Source of the DNA: RSA9 sp036381195
GTDB taxonomy: Bacteria > Gemmatimonadota > Gemmatimonadetes > Longimicrobiales > RSA9
Length of the DNA stretch: 64,000 bases
Assembly (NCBI GenBank): GCA_036381195.1
Contig: DASVDH010000009.1
Span: forward strand, 13,763-77,762
Direction of reading: 5' to 3'
Positions 13,896 to 21,306 of this stretch are shown piece after piece. Below the pieces are notes generated by a model, which was not told the origin of the DNA, did not search any database, and saw only the letters and a list, made by a program, of their open reading frames with translations. Both the position numbers and the translations under genes were made by a program. The stretch's first letter is position 1. Every line of letters begins with the position of its first letter.

Positions 13896-14211
13896 TGCGA
13901 GCCTCCTTCCTCCGGGCGCGCTCCTCGCGCTCGGCATGGAGAACCTTGGCGAGCGCCTCGACCTCCTCGAGGACGTAGGCGTCGTTGCCGCCCTCGACCG
14001 GGATCGGCTCCGGCATCCGGCCCTGGTCCTTCAGCCGGGAGATATGCGGCGGCTTGACACCGAGCAGCTGAGCGCTCCGGGTCGCGCTGATCAGCTGCGG
14101 GGCCGTCCGCTGCTCCTTGAGCCACCGCTCAAAGGACGCGGACGCCTCCGGCCCGGCGATCCGCCGGACCCGCTTGATCGCCTCCGCCTCATCGACGTAT
14201 CGCGCGGTCAC
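13882..14211 (-). CDS. Helix-turn-helix (MerR/excisionase-like) DNA-binding protein
   Basis: 109 residues. ISATRSAQLLGVKPPHISRL followed by KDQGRMPEPIPV is the excisionase/MerR-like winged HTH, and NDAYVLEEVEALAKVL the trailing helix. Start GTG overlaps the upstream TGA. With no integrase seen, a transcription regulator is more likely than an excisionase. Confidence 0.65.
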   Translation of the reverse strand: MTARYVDEAEAIKRVRRIAGPEASASFERWLKEQRTAPQLISATRSAQLLGVKPPHISRLKDQGRMPEPIPVEGGNDAYVLEEVEALAKVLHAEREERARRKEARNGSS

Positions 14212-14402
14212 GGATCCAGCCCCGGATCACGCGAGTCCGCGTGGGCTGCCACGCCAGCCCCGGCGAGGCTGGCGAAGACGCCGATCGGGACGGCCAGCTG
14301 CCACGGTGAGTCAACGTCGGCGGACACGACCGCGACGAACGCGACCAGGACGCCAACGGCGGCAACGCAGAAGCCGACCCATCTCTGAGTCGAGGGTTCC
14401 AA
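14208..14402 (-). CDS. Small two-helix membrane protein
   Basis: 64 residues with TTG start 14402, chosen because the conserved leader E and GGAGG sit just upstream. Two hydrophobic helices are evident: WVGFCVAAVGVLVAFVAVV and WQLAVPIGVFASLAGAGVAA, with short charged ends. First gene of the ssb operon. Membrane role unknown; a superinfection-exclusion or antiholin function is possible but unsupported. Confidence 0.65.
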   Translation of the reverse strand: MEPSTQRWVGFCVAAVGVLVAFVAVVSADVDSPWQLAVPIGVFASLAGAGVAAHADSRDPGLDP

Positions 14403-14453
14403 GGGACCTCCAGTCTCGGGTAAACGTACAGCGGGCAAGGTACACCACTTACC
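14403..14453 (-). promoter_or_regulatory. Early-type promoter/operator and leader E
   Basis: GGTAAGTGGTGTACC (14439-14453) overlaps a -10-like TGTACC (14439-14444). Nine bases on comes GTACGTTTACCCGAG, then TGGAGG before the TTG at 14402. The -35 is weak. Same layout as the other early leaders. Confidence 0.55.
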
Positions 14454-14471
14454 GGACAGAGGACAGGACCG

Positions 14472-15179
14472 TCATAGCAAGGACGCCTGGCCGGCGCTCT
14501 CAGCGGGATCCCTCGGCCACTCCGGGAATAGGACAATCTCCGTCCAGTTCTCGCCCTTGAAGCGCTGCGGCTCTGCGCTCAGCGGATCCGCCCGGTACGG
14601 GCCGTCAACGACGAAGCGATCCCAGTCGTCCTCCTTCAGCCAGCCGCCGAGCTGGAGAGCGTCCCCGAGCGCCTTCTCGACCATCGCGCGGAAGTTGCCC
14701 TGGTCGCGCTTCGTCCGGTCCCCGAAGCAGATGGTGATCTGAGCGTAGACGGACCCGAGGCCCTTCGGCAGGCCCGCCTCCTCCAGCGCCTCGATGATCC
14801 AGTTCTGCCAGCGCTCCTTGTCGCCCTGGTAGGCGTGCGGGTTCGCGGAGGAGCCGAACGCGTTGACCGACTTCGGCGCGCCGAGATGGCCGAGCCAGCC
14901 CTTGTTCTCCCCGCACCGGGCGCAGCCGCGCTTGCCGCCCTCCTTCGCCTTGAAGTGGCACTGCCGCGTCTTCCGGATCCGGACCTCGGACAGCGGCACG
15001 CGCTCCTCCGGCGGACACGGCTTCCACGCGACCGCCGCGACCTCCTTCGGCTGCGGCCGGCCGAACTTCTGACCCCGCGCAAGCGCCCGCTGAGCCGCCC
15101 CGCTCGGCACCACGTCATCACCCTCGATCCGGGCGACCTCCGTCGCCTCGTCCACGTCCAGCGGACGCCCCTCAGCCAT
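14472..15179 (-). CDS. RusA-like Holliday-junction resolvase (probable)
   Basis: 235 residues. The C-terminal half has WQNWIIEALEEAGLPKGLGS, VYAQITICFGDRTKRDQGNF and MVEKALGDALQLGGWLKEDD followed by WDRF. The spaced acidic residues and the 'D..N....LDAL......DD' order match RusA resolvases. The N-terminal 100 residues carry a Cys cluster (HFKAKEGGKRGCARCGENKG) not typical of RusA, perhaps a zinc site. RusA cleaves four-way junctions before packaging. It overlaps the next replication gene by a few bases. Confidence 0.6.
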   Translation of the reverse strand: MAEGRPLDVDEATEVARIEGDDVVPSGAAQRALARGQKFGRPQPKEVAAVAWKPCPPEERVPLSEVRIRKTRQCHFKAKEGGKRGCARCGENKGWLGHLGAPKSVNAFGSSANPHAYQGDKERWQNWIIEALEEAGLPKGLGSVYAQITICFGDRTKRDQGNFRAMVEKALGDALQLGGWLKEDDWDRFVVDGPYRADPLSAEPQRFKGENWTEIVLFPEWPRDPAESAGQASLL

Positions 15180-15750
15180 CGCCAGCCTCCAGCTCCCCCG
15201 CCGGTGGTGTCAGGCCGAGCGCCCGCAGGGGTTCCAGGCGACCCAGCTCATTCCTCCGCCCGCCAGCGAGCAGGTGCCGCTCCCGGCCCTCCTGCGCCTC
15301 GACGAACGCGTCCCACTCCATGCGCAGCTCCTTGCGGCGCAGCTCCCCGTACTCCGGGTCATCAAGCCGGAGCATGACCAGCCGCTCAAGCCGGGGGACG
15401 ATGAAGCCCGCGATCAGCGCGTGCTCACGCTGGGCACGGGCCTCCCGACGCCCCCCCGCCGGGTACTTGCAAGCCGCCTTGAGAGCAGCGATCATGTCTT
15501 CAAACGTCGGGCGCTCCGGGTCCTCGTTCAAAACCCGGAGGATGTCCCCGGCGGACGGACGCCACTTCCCCTCGCTCTCAAGCGCGAGCCGGCGCAGCGC
15601 GACGAGGACCGCCGCCGGGGGAACGTCCCCGATGATGATGCGGTAGCTCCGCATTGAGGACTCTGCGTCCCAGCGGTTCCGCTCCGTGTCCGGGAACGCG
15701 AGCATCAGCGTCTCCTCGACGATCGCCCACTCGTCGTCCTCGTGGCTCAC
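15172..15750 (-). CDS. Probable helicase loader or replication accessory protein
   Basis: 192 residues from GTG 15750 (GTGA overlap with the initiator gene). It is helical throughout: WAIVEETLMLAFPDTERNRW, MRSYRIIIGDVPPAAVLVAL, WRPSAGDILRVLNEDPERPT and a long basic C-terminal part. 'P.AVL.AL..L......WRPS.GDI' is typical of replisome-organiser/loader proteins placed after an O-like initiator. The call rests largely on position. Confidence 0.5.
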   Translation of the reverse strand: MSHEDDEWAIVEETLMLAFPDTERNRWDAESSMRSYRIIIGDVPPAAVLVALRRLALESEGKWRPSAGDILRVLNEDPERPTFEDMIAALKAACKYPAGGRREARAQREHALIAGFIVPRLERLVMLRLDDPEYGELRRKELRMEWDAFVEAQEGRERHLLAGGRRNELGRLEPLRALGLTPPAGELEAGDG

Positions 15751-16553
15751 GCGCCGCCACCCATGAGCCGCTGCCACGCCGCGTCGGCACGAGCCTTCAG
15801 GTTCTCGCGAGCCTGGTCCTCCGCCTTCTTCGGCGTCTTCTGCCCGGTGTTGTTCAGCGCCCGCTCGAACGCCTTCGGCCCGAAGATGTCGCCGACCTCC
15901 GGCACCGCGCCCTCGCACCAGCTCGGCGGGTTCGCGAGAACGTTGTCGACGACCCGCGTCACGTCGTCCACCTGGAGGTCCGGGCGGTCAAGGAGCCGCA
16001 TCACGATCCGCTTGAGCGCCTCCGACGGCCGGCCGCGCGCCGTCAACGCGCCGAGCTTCCGGCCCGTCTTCTCGTTGTAGTAGTCGAGGACCGCCGCCGC
16101 CCGGTCACGAATCTCGTCCGGGACCCGCTGCCGGTCCACCGTCATCGGGCGGCGAGACGCGGGAACTGGAACGAGCGCGCCCGCGCCCGCAGAGTGAGAT
16201 TCGGACGGTTCTACGGATGGTTCTGTAGGAAGTGGGTTTCCGCCCCCCTGGCTATCCGTTTCCGCCCGGAACATATTTCCGGGCGTCCTCTCCGGGTCCA
16301 TAACGATCTGCCAGACGACGATCCCCTTCGCCGTCCGCCCTTGCTTCCGAATCAGGCCCTTCTGTTCGAGCGCGCTCAGGCAGTTCCTCACCTGGCGCTC
16401 CGTCATCCGCGACTTCTCCGCCAGATACTCCTGCGACGGGTAGGCCCCGCCGCCGTCGTCATGAGCCTGATCTGCCAACGCGAGAAGCACGACCAGCTCC
16501 CCTGACTTGACGGGCGCGAACTTCCATACCCACGCTGAGACGACTACCGACAC
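15747..16553 (-). CDS. Replication initiator, winged helix plus Phg_2220_C-type C-terminus
   Basis: 268 residues. Residues 10-75 form a winged helix (SGELVVLLALADQAHDDGGG, YPSQEYLAEKSRMTERQVRN, CLSALEQKGLIRKQGRT). A flexible Pro/Ser linker follows, then VLDYYNEKTGRKLGALTARG, RIVMRLLDRPDLQVDDVTRV and FERALNNTGQ, which match the conserved C-terminal domain of phage DnaD/O-like initiators. Such proteins bind the phage origin and recruit helicase. GTG with GGAGG. A large inverted repeat lies 100 bases upstream. Confidence 0.7.
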   Translation of the reverse strand: MSVVVSAWVWKFAPVKSGELVVLLALADQAHDDGGGAYPSQEYLAEKSRMTERQVRNCLSALEQKGLIRKQGRTAKGIVVWQIVMDPERTPGNMFRAETDSQGGGNPLPTEPSVEPSESHSAGAGALVPVPASRRPMTVDRQRVPDEIRDRAAAVLDYYNEKTGRKLGALTARGRPSEALKRIVMRLLDRPDLQVDDVTRVVDNVLANPPSWCEGAVPEVGDIFGPKAFERALNNTGQKTPKKAEDQARENLKARADAAWQRLMGGGA

Positions 16554-16702
16554 CTGCTACCTCCGACCCTTGCCTTGCGAATCCGTCCGGACGCGGAGCT
16601 AGCTTGCCCTCCGCGTCGTTGCTGCTGCTGCTACTTCGGCGTCCTGCTCCGTAGCCCGTCCGGTCTGACTCTCGCCAGCTGACCGGGCGGGCTACGTCCG
16701 TT
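16554..16702. repeat. Noncoding segment with a 16-bp inverted repeat (16650-16696)
   Basis: Arms CGTAGCCCGTCCGGTC (16650-16665) and GACCGGGCGGGCTACG (16681-16696) pair over 16 positions with one mismatch around a 15-nt loop. A CAG/CTG-type triplet run (about 16620-16632) lies beside it. There is no T-run on either strand, so a simple terminator is unlikely. It sits between the initiator gene and the gene before it, where a replication origin or a regulatory hairpin would be expected. Confidence 0.5.
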
Positions 16703-17218
16703 CTAGGCCGCGTTCTTCGCCGCCTCCTGCAGGAGGTGCTGACCGGCCTCCGAGAACGCCTGCTGGACGATCCTCGGCTTCAGCTCGACGTAGATCGTGA
16801 CCTTCTCGACCGTCCCGTCGCCCTTCCGGATGTAGGCCGGCTTCACGGAGTCGACCACGCAGTCCGCGACGAGCACGTGACTGGTCTTGTACGGATCGAT
16901 CAGCCCGCCGGAGACGTTCGGAATCGCCTTCCCGGAGAGCTTGTACGCGTACTCGACCGGAGTCCCACGCTTGATCAGGTCGGAGAACTTGAGCGCCTTG
17001 CCCTTCTCCTCGACGATGAAGGTGAACTGGCCGTCGTCCTCCTCCTCCTCCGTCTCCTCCGGCGTCGTCTCCGCCGCCGACTTGCCCGTCCGACCGGGCA
17101 GGGGCGTGACGTTGCTCGGCGTCTCCTTCTCCTTCGGCTCCCCGTCGGTCGCCTTGACCGACTCCGGATCCTCCGGCGGCTCCGGACCCGTCGGATCGGG
17201 ATGCTCGACTTCGTCCAT
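16703..17218 (-). CDS. Hypothetical acidic-N-terminus protein of the replication operon
   Basis: 171 residues. The first 70 are disordered and acidic (DPTGPEPPEDPESVKATDGE, TPEETEEEEDDG). The rest is a compact domain: FTFIVEEKGKALKFSDLIKR, GTPVEYAYKLSGKAIPNVSG, SHVLVADCVVDSVKPAYIRK and a final helix. ATG 17218 has GGAGG upstream. No family recognised. Confidence 0.6.
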   Translation of the reverse strand: MDEVEHPDPTGPEPPEDPESVKATDGEPKEKETPSNVTPLPGRTGKSAAETTPEETEEEEDDGQFTFIVEEKGKALKFSDLIKRGTPVEYAYKLSGKAIPNVSGGLIDPYKTSHVLVADCVVDSVKPAYIRKGDGTVEKVTIYVELKPRIVQQAFSEAGQHLLQEAAKNAA

Positions 17219-17294
17219 CACGGGACGTTCCTCCCTACTCGTAGCTGCGGCTGGAACCCCCGCCGCCGGGGAAGTCTCTGACCGGCCGGCCACC

Positions 17295-17390
17295 CTAAGC
17301 CGCCTGCCTGGTCGGGTAGGTGCGCTCGATCCAGACAACCGCGCTCTCTCCGGGAAACGAGCGGTCACGCCGTCTCCAGAAGCGCGTCAA
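17295..17390 (-). CDS. Possible 31-residue miniprotein in the gap after the HNH gene
   Basis: In the 146-base gap 17219-17364 a TTG-started frame overlaps the HNH gene end: MTRFWRRRDRSFPGESAVVW then IERTYPTRQAA. GAGGA lies nine bases upstream. No independent support; the gap otherwise holds nothing I can name. Confidence 0.25.
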   Translation of the reverse strand: MTRFWRRRDRSFPGESAVVWIERTYPTRQAA

Positions 17391-18072
17391 GTCGGGGATC
17401 CTCGCCGGAGTACCGTCGCCTCAGATAGTCGTACGACTTCGGCCCGTAGAGCGCGGCGGCAAAGCGGTAGTTCTCATCGCGGAGCAACGCCAGCGGGACC
17501 GGATGGGCGCGGTCATGGTGCTTCCGGTGGCAGTCGGCGCAGAGCGTCAGCGCGTTGGCCGAGTCCGTCACGTCACCGCCCTCCTGACGAAGGTGCTGGA
17601 CGTAGACGACATGGTGCTCCTGGAGGAGCGCGCCGGATCCACAGCGGGCACAGCTCGTCATGCCGCTCTTGAACCGTGCCCCGCCCTTGACGCCGGTCCG
17701 CTTGCCGTACTTGTACATCGGGTTCCTCGGACCTTTCTTGCTCCCGTTTTGATGCTGGGAGCGCCCCTGCCGCTCGCGACTCTCCGGCGGGCTGACGCGT
17801 CCCGCGATGTCCGCGCACGCTGGCGAGCAGAACTTCCGCGACAAACGACTCGGCGGGACGTAGAACTCCACGCCGCAGCCCTCGCGCGCGCAGAGCTTCG
17901 TAGTGCCCTTCCGTCGCCCATCCGGGCCCGGACCCTTGGCCCTGGGCGTCGAATCGCTCAGAGGCCCGGATCCGCTCGCCTGGCGCTGCTTCTCGCGCGC
18001 CTTCTCACGGCTCCGCTCCTCCCACGCCCGGACCTTCGCCGGGTCCGCCCTAAGACGCTTCTTCCGCTTCAT
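17365..18072 (-). CDS. HNH endonuclease
   Basis: 235 residues. N-terminal half: basic helix, then a Cys finger (KLCAREGCGVEFYVPPSRLS, RKFCSPACADIAG). C-terminal half: the HNH core CARCGSGALLQEHHVVYVQH, then NALTLCADCHRKHHDRAHPV, with paired cysteines, the HH and the final His. Probably a free-standing homing endonuclease. Overlaps the zinc protein upstream by 23 bases. Nicking or cutting activity is inferred from the family. Confidence 0.8.
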   Translation of the reverse strand: MKRKKRLRADPAKVRAWEERSREKAREKQRQASGSGPLSDSTPRAKGPGPDGRRKGTTKLCAREGCGVEFYVPPSRLSRKFCSPACADIAGRVSPPESRERQGRSQHQNGSKKGPRNPMYKYGKRTGVKGGARFKSGMTSCARCGSGALLQEHHVVYVQHLRQEGGDVTDSANALTLCADCHRKHHDRAHPVPLALLRDENYRFAAALYGPKSYDYLRRRYSGEDPRLDALLETA

Positions 18073-18232
18073 CGTTCAGGTCCGCGACCTTCTCGCCCTT
18101 CTCGATCCGTTCCTGGCAGCCGTCGCAGATCATCACGAGGCCCGCCGTCCGCTTGACGAGCGCCCACCCCTCCGGCGGAGGGGTCCGAGGCCCCTGCGCA
18201 CCGCAGCCGTAGCACTCGACGAACTTGTCCAT
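18050..18232 (-). CDS. 60-residue zinc-ribbon protein
   Basis: CYGCGAQGPRTPP near the start and MICDGCQERIEKGEKVADLN later give two CxxC pairs, a four-cysteine zinc ribbon. C-terminus acidic. ATG with the nuclease gene ending three bases before it. Function unknown. Confidence 0.6.
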   Translation of the reverse strand: MDKFVECYGCGAQGPRTPPPEGWALVKRTAGLVMICDGCQERIEKGEKVADLNDEAEEAS

Positions 18233-18235
18233 GGC

Positions 18236-19489
18236 TCACGCGGCGCGCCGGCGCGCCTTCGCCTCATCCCGCTCCCGGCGCGCGTCCTCCACCGACGCCT
18301 TCATCGCGCTCGCGAGGTTCTGCGGAACGACCTCCTTCGTGCTCGGCCGGTCCGTCCCGTGCGGCGTGTACTCCTCGATCCGGACGCCGCCCGTCGAGAG
18401 CGTCCGAGGCCCGTAGACCCGCCGCCCCTTCGAGTAGGCGACCTCAACCGGCCCGCGCTCCTCGACCCACGGGTCCAGGCGCTTCTTCGCCATCTTCGCG
18501 ACGGACATGGCGACCTGGCGGGTCGCCGCGAGCCGGGACGCCTCCTCCTCGTTGCTCGCGCTCCCCTTGTACAGGTCGTCGAGCGGGCAGCGCGCGGACG
18601 CCGTGCAGTACCCGCAGTGGTGGCCCGGCGACGGCTTCCAGTGCCCATGCTCCTCGAGCGTCTCGAGCCGGAGGTTCTTCGGGTTCCCCGACGCGACCGC
18701 CATGTCGAACGCCTCCATGAGCAGCGCCATGCGGTGCTTGACCTTCGGCAGCTCCGCCCGCGTGAGGCGCGCTGGCCGCGCCTTCGTCCGGCGTACGTAG
18801 AACTCGCGCAGCGTGACCGCGTTGACCGCCGGGAAGTTGTCCATGACGAGGATCGCGTACGCCTGCTGCTGGAAGTAGCCGTGATACGAGATGCCCGGCT
18901 CCTCCGCGTCCTCATCGCGCTTCGGCGGCAGCGTCCAGCCCGTCTTCCAGTCAACGACGACCGCCTCGTCCGGCGGGCGCGCGATGAGCAGGTCCAGCTG
19001 GCCGGAGAGGACCCGCTCGATGCGCTCCCCCGTCTCCGGAATGTTGTACGTCAGCGTCGTCTCGAGCCGGCGCTCCATGTGGAGGATGTTCCGGACCGAG
19101 AACGTGTTGTTCGCGGCGAAGATCCGCACGTCCTTCTCGAGCTGGCGCAGCTCCCGGAGCGGGACGCGCACGCGGTCCTCCGGCGGCACGTCCCGCTGCC
19201 GGATCTTGTCCTCGAGAATCTCGAGCGCCGCGCCGACCGGGATCTGCTCCGAGTCGTTGATCTTCATCTGCCGCAGGCACTCCGCCGCGACCCGATGGAA
19301 GATCGTCCCCCGCGCCTGCGGGTGCGTGCTCCAGCCGTTCTCGTACCGGAGGCTGAACAGCGCGCTCAGCTCGCAGTCGTCGAACGTGGCGAGGAGCGAC
19401 TGGCGGAGCCGTGGGAACCGCTCCCGCGCCTCCGCCTCGCTGATCGGCCGGTCTGGGACGGTCCCCCGGAGGCCCTTCTCAGTCGCCAC
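18236..19489 (-). CDS. RecB/Cas4-type PD-(D/E)XK exonuclease
   Basis: 417 residues. LRQSLLATFDDCELSALFSL (first Cys), the RGTIFHRVAAECLRQM helix, and the catalytic LSGQLDLLIARPPDEAVVVD then WKTGW (D, D/E-x-K) and YFQQQAYAILVMDNFP (motif QhxxY). HCGYCTASARCP near residue 290 supplies three more cysteines, so a 4Fe-4S cluster as in Cas4/AddB is likely. With RecT just upstream in the operon, it should resect DNA ends to the single strand that RecT anneals. GTG start overlaps the small gene before it. Confidence 0.8.
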   Translation of the reverse strand: MATEKGLRGTVPDRPISEAEARERFPRLRQSLLATFDDCELSALFSLRYENGWSTHPQARGTIFHRVAAECLRQMKINDSEQIPVGAALEILEDKIRQRDVPPEDRVRVPLRELRQLEKDVRIFAANNTFSVRNILHMERRLETTLTYNIPETGERIERVLSGQLDLLIARPPDEAVVVDWKTGWTLPPKRDEDAEEPGISYHGYFQQQAYAILVMDNFPAVNAVTLREFYVRRTKARPARLTRAELPKVKHRMALLMEAFDMAVASGNPKNLRLETLEEHGHWKPSPGHHCGYCTASARCPLDDLYKGSASNEEEASRLAATRQVAMSVAKMAKKRLDPWVEERGPVEVAYSKGRRVYGPRTLSTGGVRIEEYTPHGTDRPSTKEVVPQNLASAMKASVEDARRERDEAKARRRAA

Positions 19490-19727
19490 CGAACTGCCTC
19501 GTGATCGAGGCCGTGTTCGCCACCTGCTCGGCGATCGCGTCCTTCGCGTTGTCGATGTGCTCGAGCATCTTGCTCGCGGCCTGGTGCTGCGCCCGGACGA
19601 TGCACGCCTCCATGTCCTCCGGCGTCGGGCCGTCCGGAGCCGCCGGGACGACGACCTCCTTGTGGTGGTACGCCCACATGACGCCCCGGTCCTCGTCGTA
19701 CATCTGCGCCGTGACCTCGAGGATCAT
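19479..19727 (-). CDS. Hypothetical protein between recT and the exonuclease
   Basis: 82 residues: MILEVTAQMYDEDRGVMWAY, HHKEVVVPAAPDGPTPEDME and a helical C-terminus with ASKMLEHIDNAKDAIAEQVA. ATG overlaps the recT stop (ATGA) and its own end overlaps the exonuclease start, so all three are made together. No family recognised. Confidence 0.6.
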   Translation of the reverse strand: MILEVTAQMYDEDRGVMWAYHHKEVVVPAAPDGPTPEDMEACIVRAQHQAASKMLEHIDNAKDAIAEQVANTASITRQFGGD

Positions 19728-20725
19728 GAGCCGACGACCTCGGCCTCCGTGACCTCCTCCTCGGCGATCCGCGCGGCCTCCGCCTGCTCGGCCTGGATCC
19801 GCTCGCGCTCCTCCCGGATGTACCTCAGCTCGCGCATGATGCCCTCCTCGTCCTGGTGGAGGAGCGTCATCTGCGCCCGCGCCGCACCGTACGCGTTCGG
19901 CTCGAGCGCGTTGAGCGCCATGATCGCCTCGCGCAGTTCGTCGCGCACGTCCTCCGGGCAGGCGACCTTGTCGAGCACGGCGTTGATCGCCTCGATGCCC
20001 GCCGCCGAGAGCGCGCCCCCCGCCTCCCCGGCGGCGACCTGCTCGTTGAGGTCCATCTCGCCCTCGCCGAGGAGGCCGGAGAGCGGCGTGGCCTGGCGCA
20101 GCGCGTTCCGCTCCGCCGCCGTCAGGGCCATGACCGACTCCTGCGTCCCCCATGGGCTGTAGGTCAGCTTCGGCCCCGGCTCCGGCTTGTACTCGTCCAG
20201 CGGCGCGAAGAAGAAGCCCTGCTGCGTGCCGTCCGCCGCGAGGACGAGGCACCACGCGCCGATCAGCTCACCGCGCTCATGCTTCGCGCCGGCCACCTCG
20301 TGGTTGATCGCGACGCGCATCTTCTCGAAGTCCCAGCGATAGCCGAACGTATCGTTCTCCCGCACCACGTCGCTGAAGATGCGCAGGCCGTTCCGGCGCG
20401 CGACCTTCCGGAGGCCGTCGCGCCCGACCATGATCATGAGCTGGCCGCGCCTGGTCTTCGTGATCCAGATCTCGTTCGCGAAGAAGTCCAGCTCGTACCG
20501 CGCGGCCAACTCGAGGCCAACCGCGATGTCCTGGTCGGTCGGGACGATGAGGTTCTGGCTCCTCTCCGCCGCCTGGATGAGCTGGTCCTTGATGACCGCG
20601 AGCCGGTTCGCGTCCATCTGGTCGTAGATGAGCGGCTGCGCGAGCGCCAGCTCGCCAGCGGATAGGTCGCGCTGCTCGCGCTCCTCCGCCGTCTCGCCAT
20701 CGCGGGCGGTGCTATCTGAGGCCAT
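19724..20725 (-). CDS. recT: RecT-family single-strand annealing protein
   Basis: 333 residues. The conserved core runs FANEIWITKTRRGQLMIMVG, RDGLRKVARRNGL, DFEKMRVAINHEVAGAKHER and LIGAWCLVLAADGTQQGFFF, typical of RecT: a 'GIDGYRxxA'-like segment and a strand that handles ssDNA. A Glu/Ala-rich coiled tail follows. Anneals complementary single strands with the 18236-19489 exonuclease. ATG 20725 has GGAGGG and the CACCCGAG leader element. Confidence 0.8.
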   Translation of the reverse strand: MASDSTARDGETAEEREQRDLSAGELALAQPLIYDQMDANRLAVIKDQLIQAAERSQNLIVPTDQDIAVGLELAARYELDFFANEIWITKTRRGQLMIMVGRDGLRKVARRNGLRIFSDVVRENDTFGYRWDFEKMRVAINHEVAGAKHERGELIGAWCLVLAADGTQQGFFFAPLDEYKPEPGPKLTYSPWGTQESVMALTAAERNALRQATPLSGLLGEGEMDLNEQVAAGEAGGALSAAGIEAINAVLDKVACPEDVRDELREAIMALNALEPNAYGAARAQMTLLHQDEEGIMRELRYIREERERIQAEQAEAARIAEEEVTEAEVVGS

Positions 20726-20760
20726 TCCAGGTGCCCTCCTACTCGGGTGTGTAACGTCGA
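20726..20760 (-). promoter_or_regulatory. Partial early-type leader before recT
   Basis: GACGTTACACACCCGAG followed by TAGGAGGG lies just before the recT ATG, matching the conserved early transcript start. A GATACT hexamer is only two bases upstream of it and no GGTAAGC operator is seen, so whether a promoter fires here is doubtful. It overlaps the end of the HNH gene. Confidence 0.35.
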
Positions 20761-21116
20761 AGTATCTCGCGCGCCCACTCGACGGCTTCCTGAATGCTCA
20801 GGCCCGCCTTGTGGCTCCGCACGCGTAGCTCTAGGTTCTCAATCCGGTTATCGTGGCGGACGCCGTTCCGATGGTGAACCGTCTCGCCCGGCAGAAGGGG
20901 ACGACCTAGATGCTCCTCCATCCGGATCCGGTGGACTGGCTTCCCTCGAAGACGCATGTAGCCGTCCCCGCAGAGATAGCCCTCGTCCGGCGGCTCCTGG
21001 CGCGGCCTGACGCCTCGTCGACGCGCTCGCTCCCTCCACGCAGCGGTGTTCGCTGCACGACACTCATCGCAGCGGCAGCCCTTCCGATAGGAAGTCGTAG
21101 TCCCATGCTCCTCCAC
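20739..21116 (-). CDS. HNH endonuclease
   Basis: 125 residues. RKGCRCDECRAANTAAWRER is an N-terminal Cys motif; the core is RGKPVHRIRMEEHLGRPLLP then GETVHHRNGVRHDNRIENLE and LRVRSHKAG, the standard HNH_3-type (AP2-less) layout 'VHxxN..xxDNRxxNLE'. GTG start 21116 with GTCAGTGGAGG context. It lies between the lysis module and recT, a typical site for mobile endonucleases. Confidence 0.8.
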   Translation of the reverse strand: MEEHGTTTSYRKGCRCDECRAANTAAWRERARRRGVRPRQEPPDEGYLCGDGYMRLRGKPVHRIRMEEHLGRPLLPGETVHHRNGVRHDNRIENLELRVRSHKAGLSIQEAVEWAREILRRYTPE

Positions 21117-21175
21117 TGACCGTGAAGCTACGGCGCAGTCCGGACAGATTCCTCTACCCGACCAAGAACAGCGAA

Positions 21176-21195
21176 GGGCGACCCGAAGGTCGCCC
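21176..21195 (-). terminator. Terminator with UUCG tetraloop after the lysis gene
   Basis: GGGCGACC-TTCG-GGTCGCCC (minus strand) is a perfect 8-bp stem closed by a TTCG tetraloop, then TTCGCTGTTCTTGG. It lies 110 bases past the endolysin stop and should end the late structural transcript. Confidence 0.85.
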
Positions 21196-21202
21196 CGCGC
21201 CT

Positions 21203-21230
21203 GACGTTACCCGAGCCACGCCAAAGGAGG
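21203..21230 (+). other. Isolated leader-like element on the plus strand
   Basis: The plus strand reads GACGTTACCCGAG and 7 bases later AAAGGAGG, the exact early leader arrangement but facing the other way. No start codon lies at a useful distance and no -10 precedes it. A 7-bp inverted repeat TACGCGC/GCGCGTA (about 21245-21266) is nearby. It may be a relic. Confidence 0.3.
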
Positions 21231-21306
21231 GCGTCTCGAGGAGTACGCGCGGTATATGGCGCGTACTGAACGGGAGTCTACCCCAAGGCGCTAGGCCAAA
21301 CCCGCC

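Noticed and set aside
13882..14211. Excisionase
   Set aside because: The HTH type fits, but no integrase or attachment site is visible, so a regulator is more likely.
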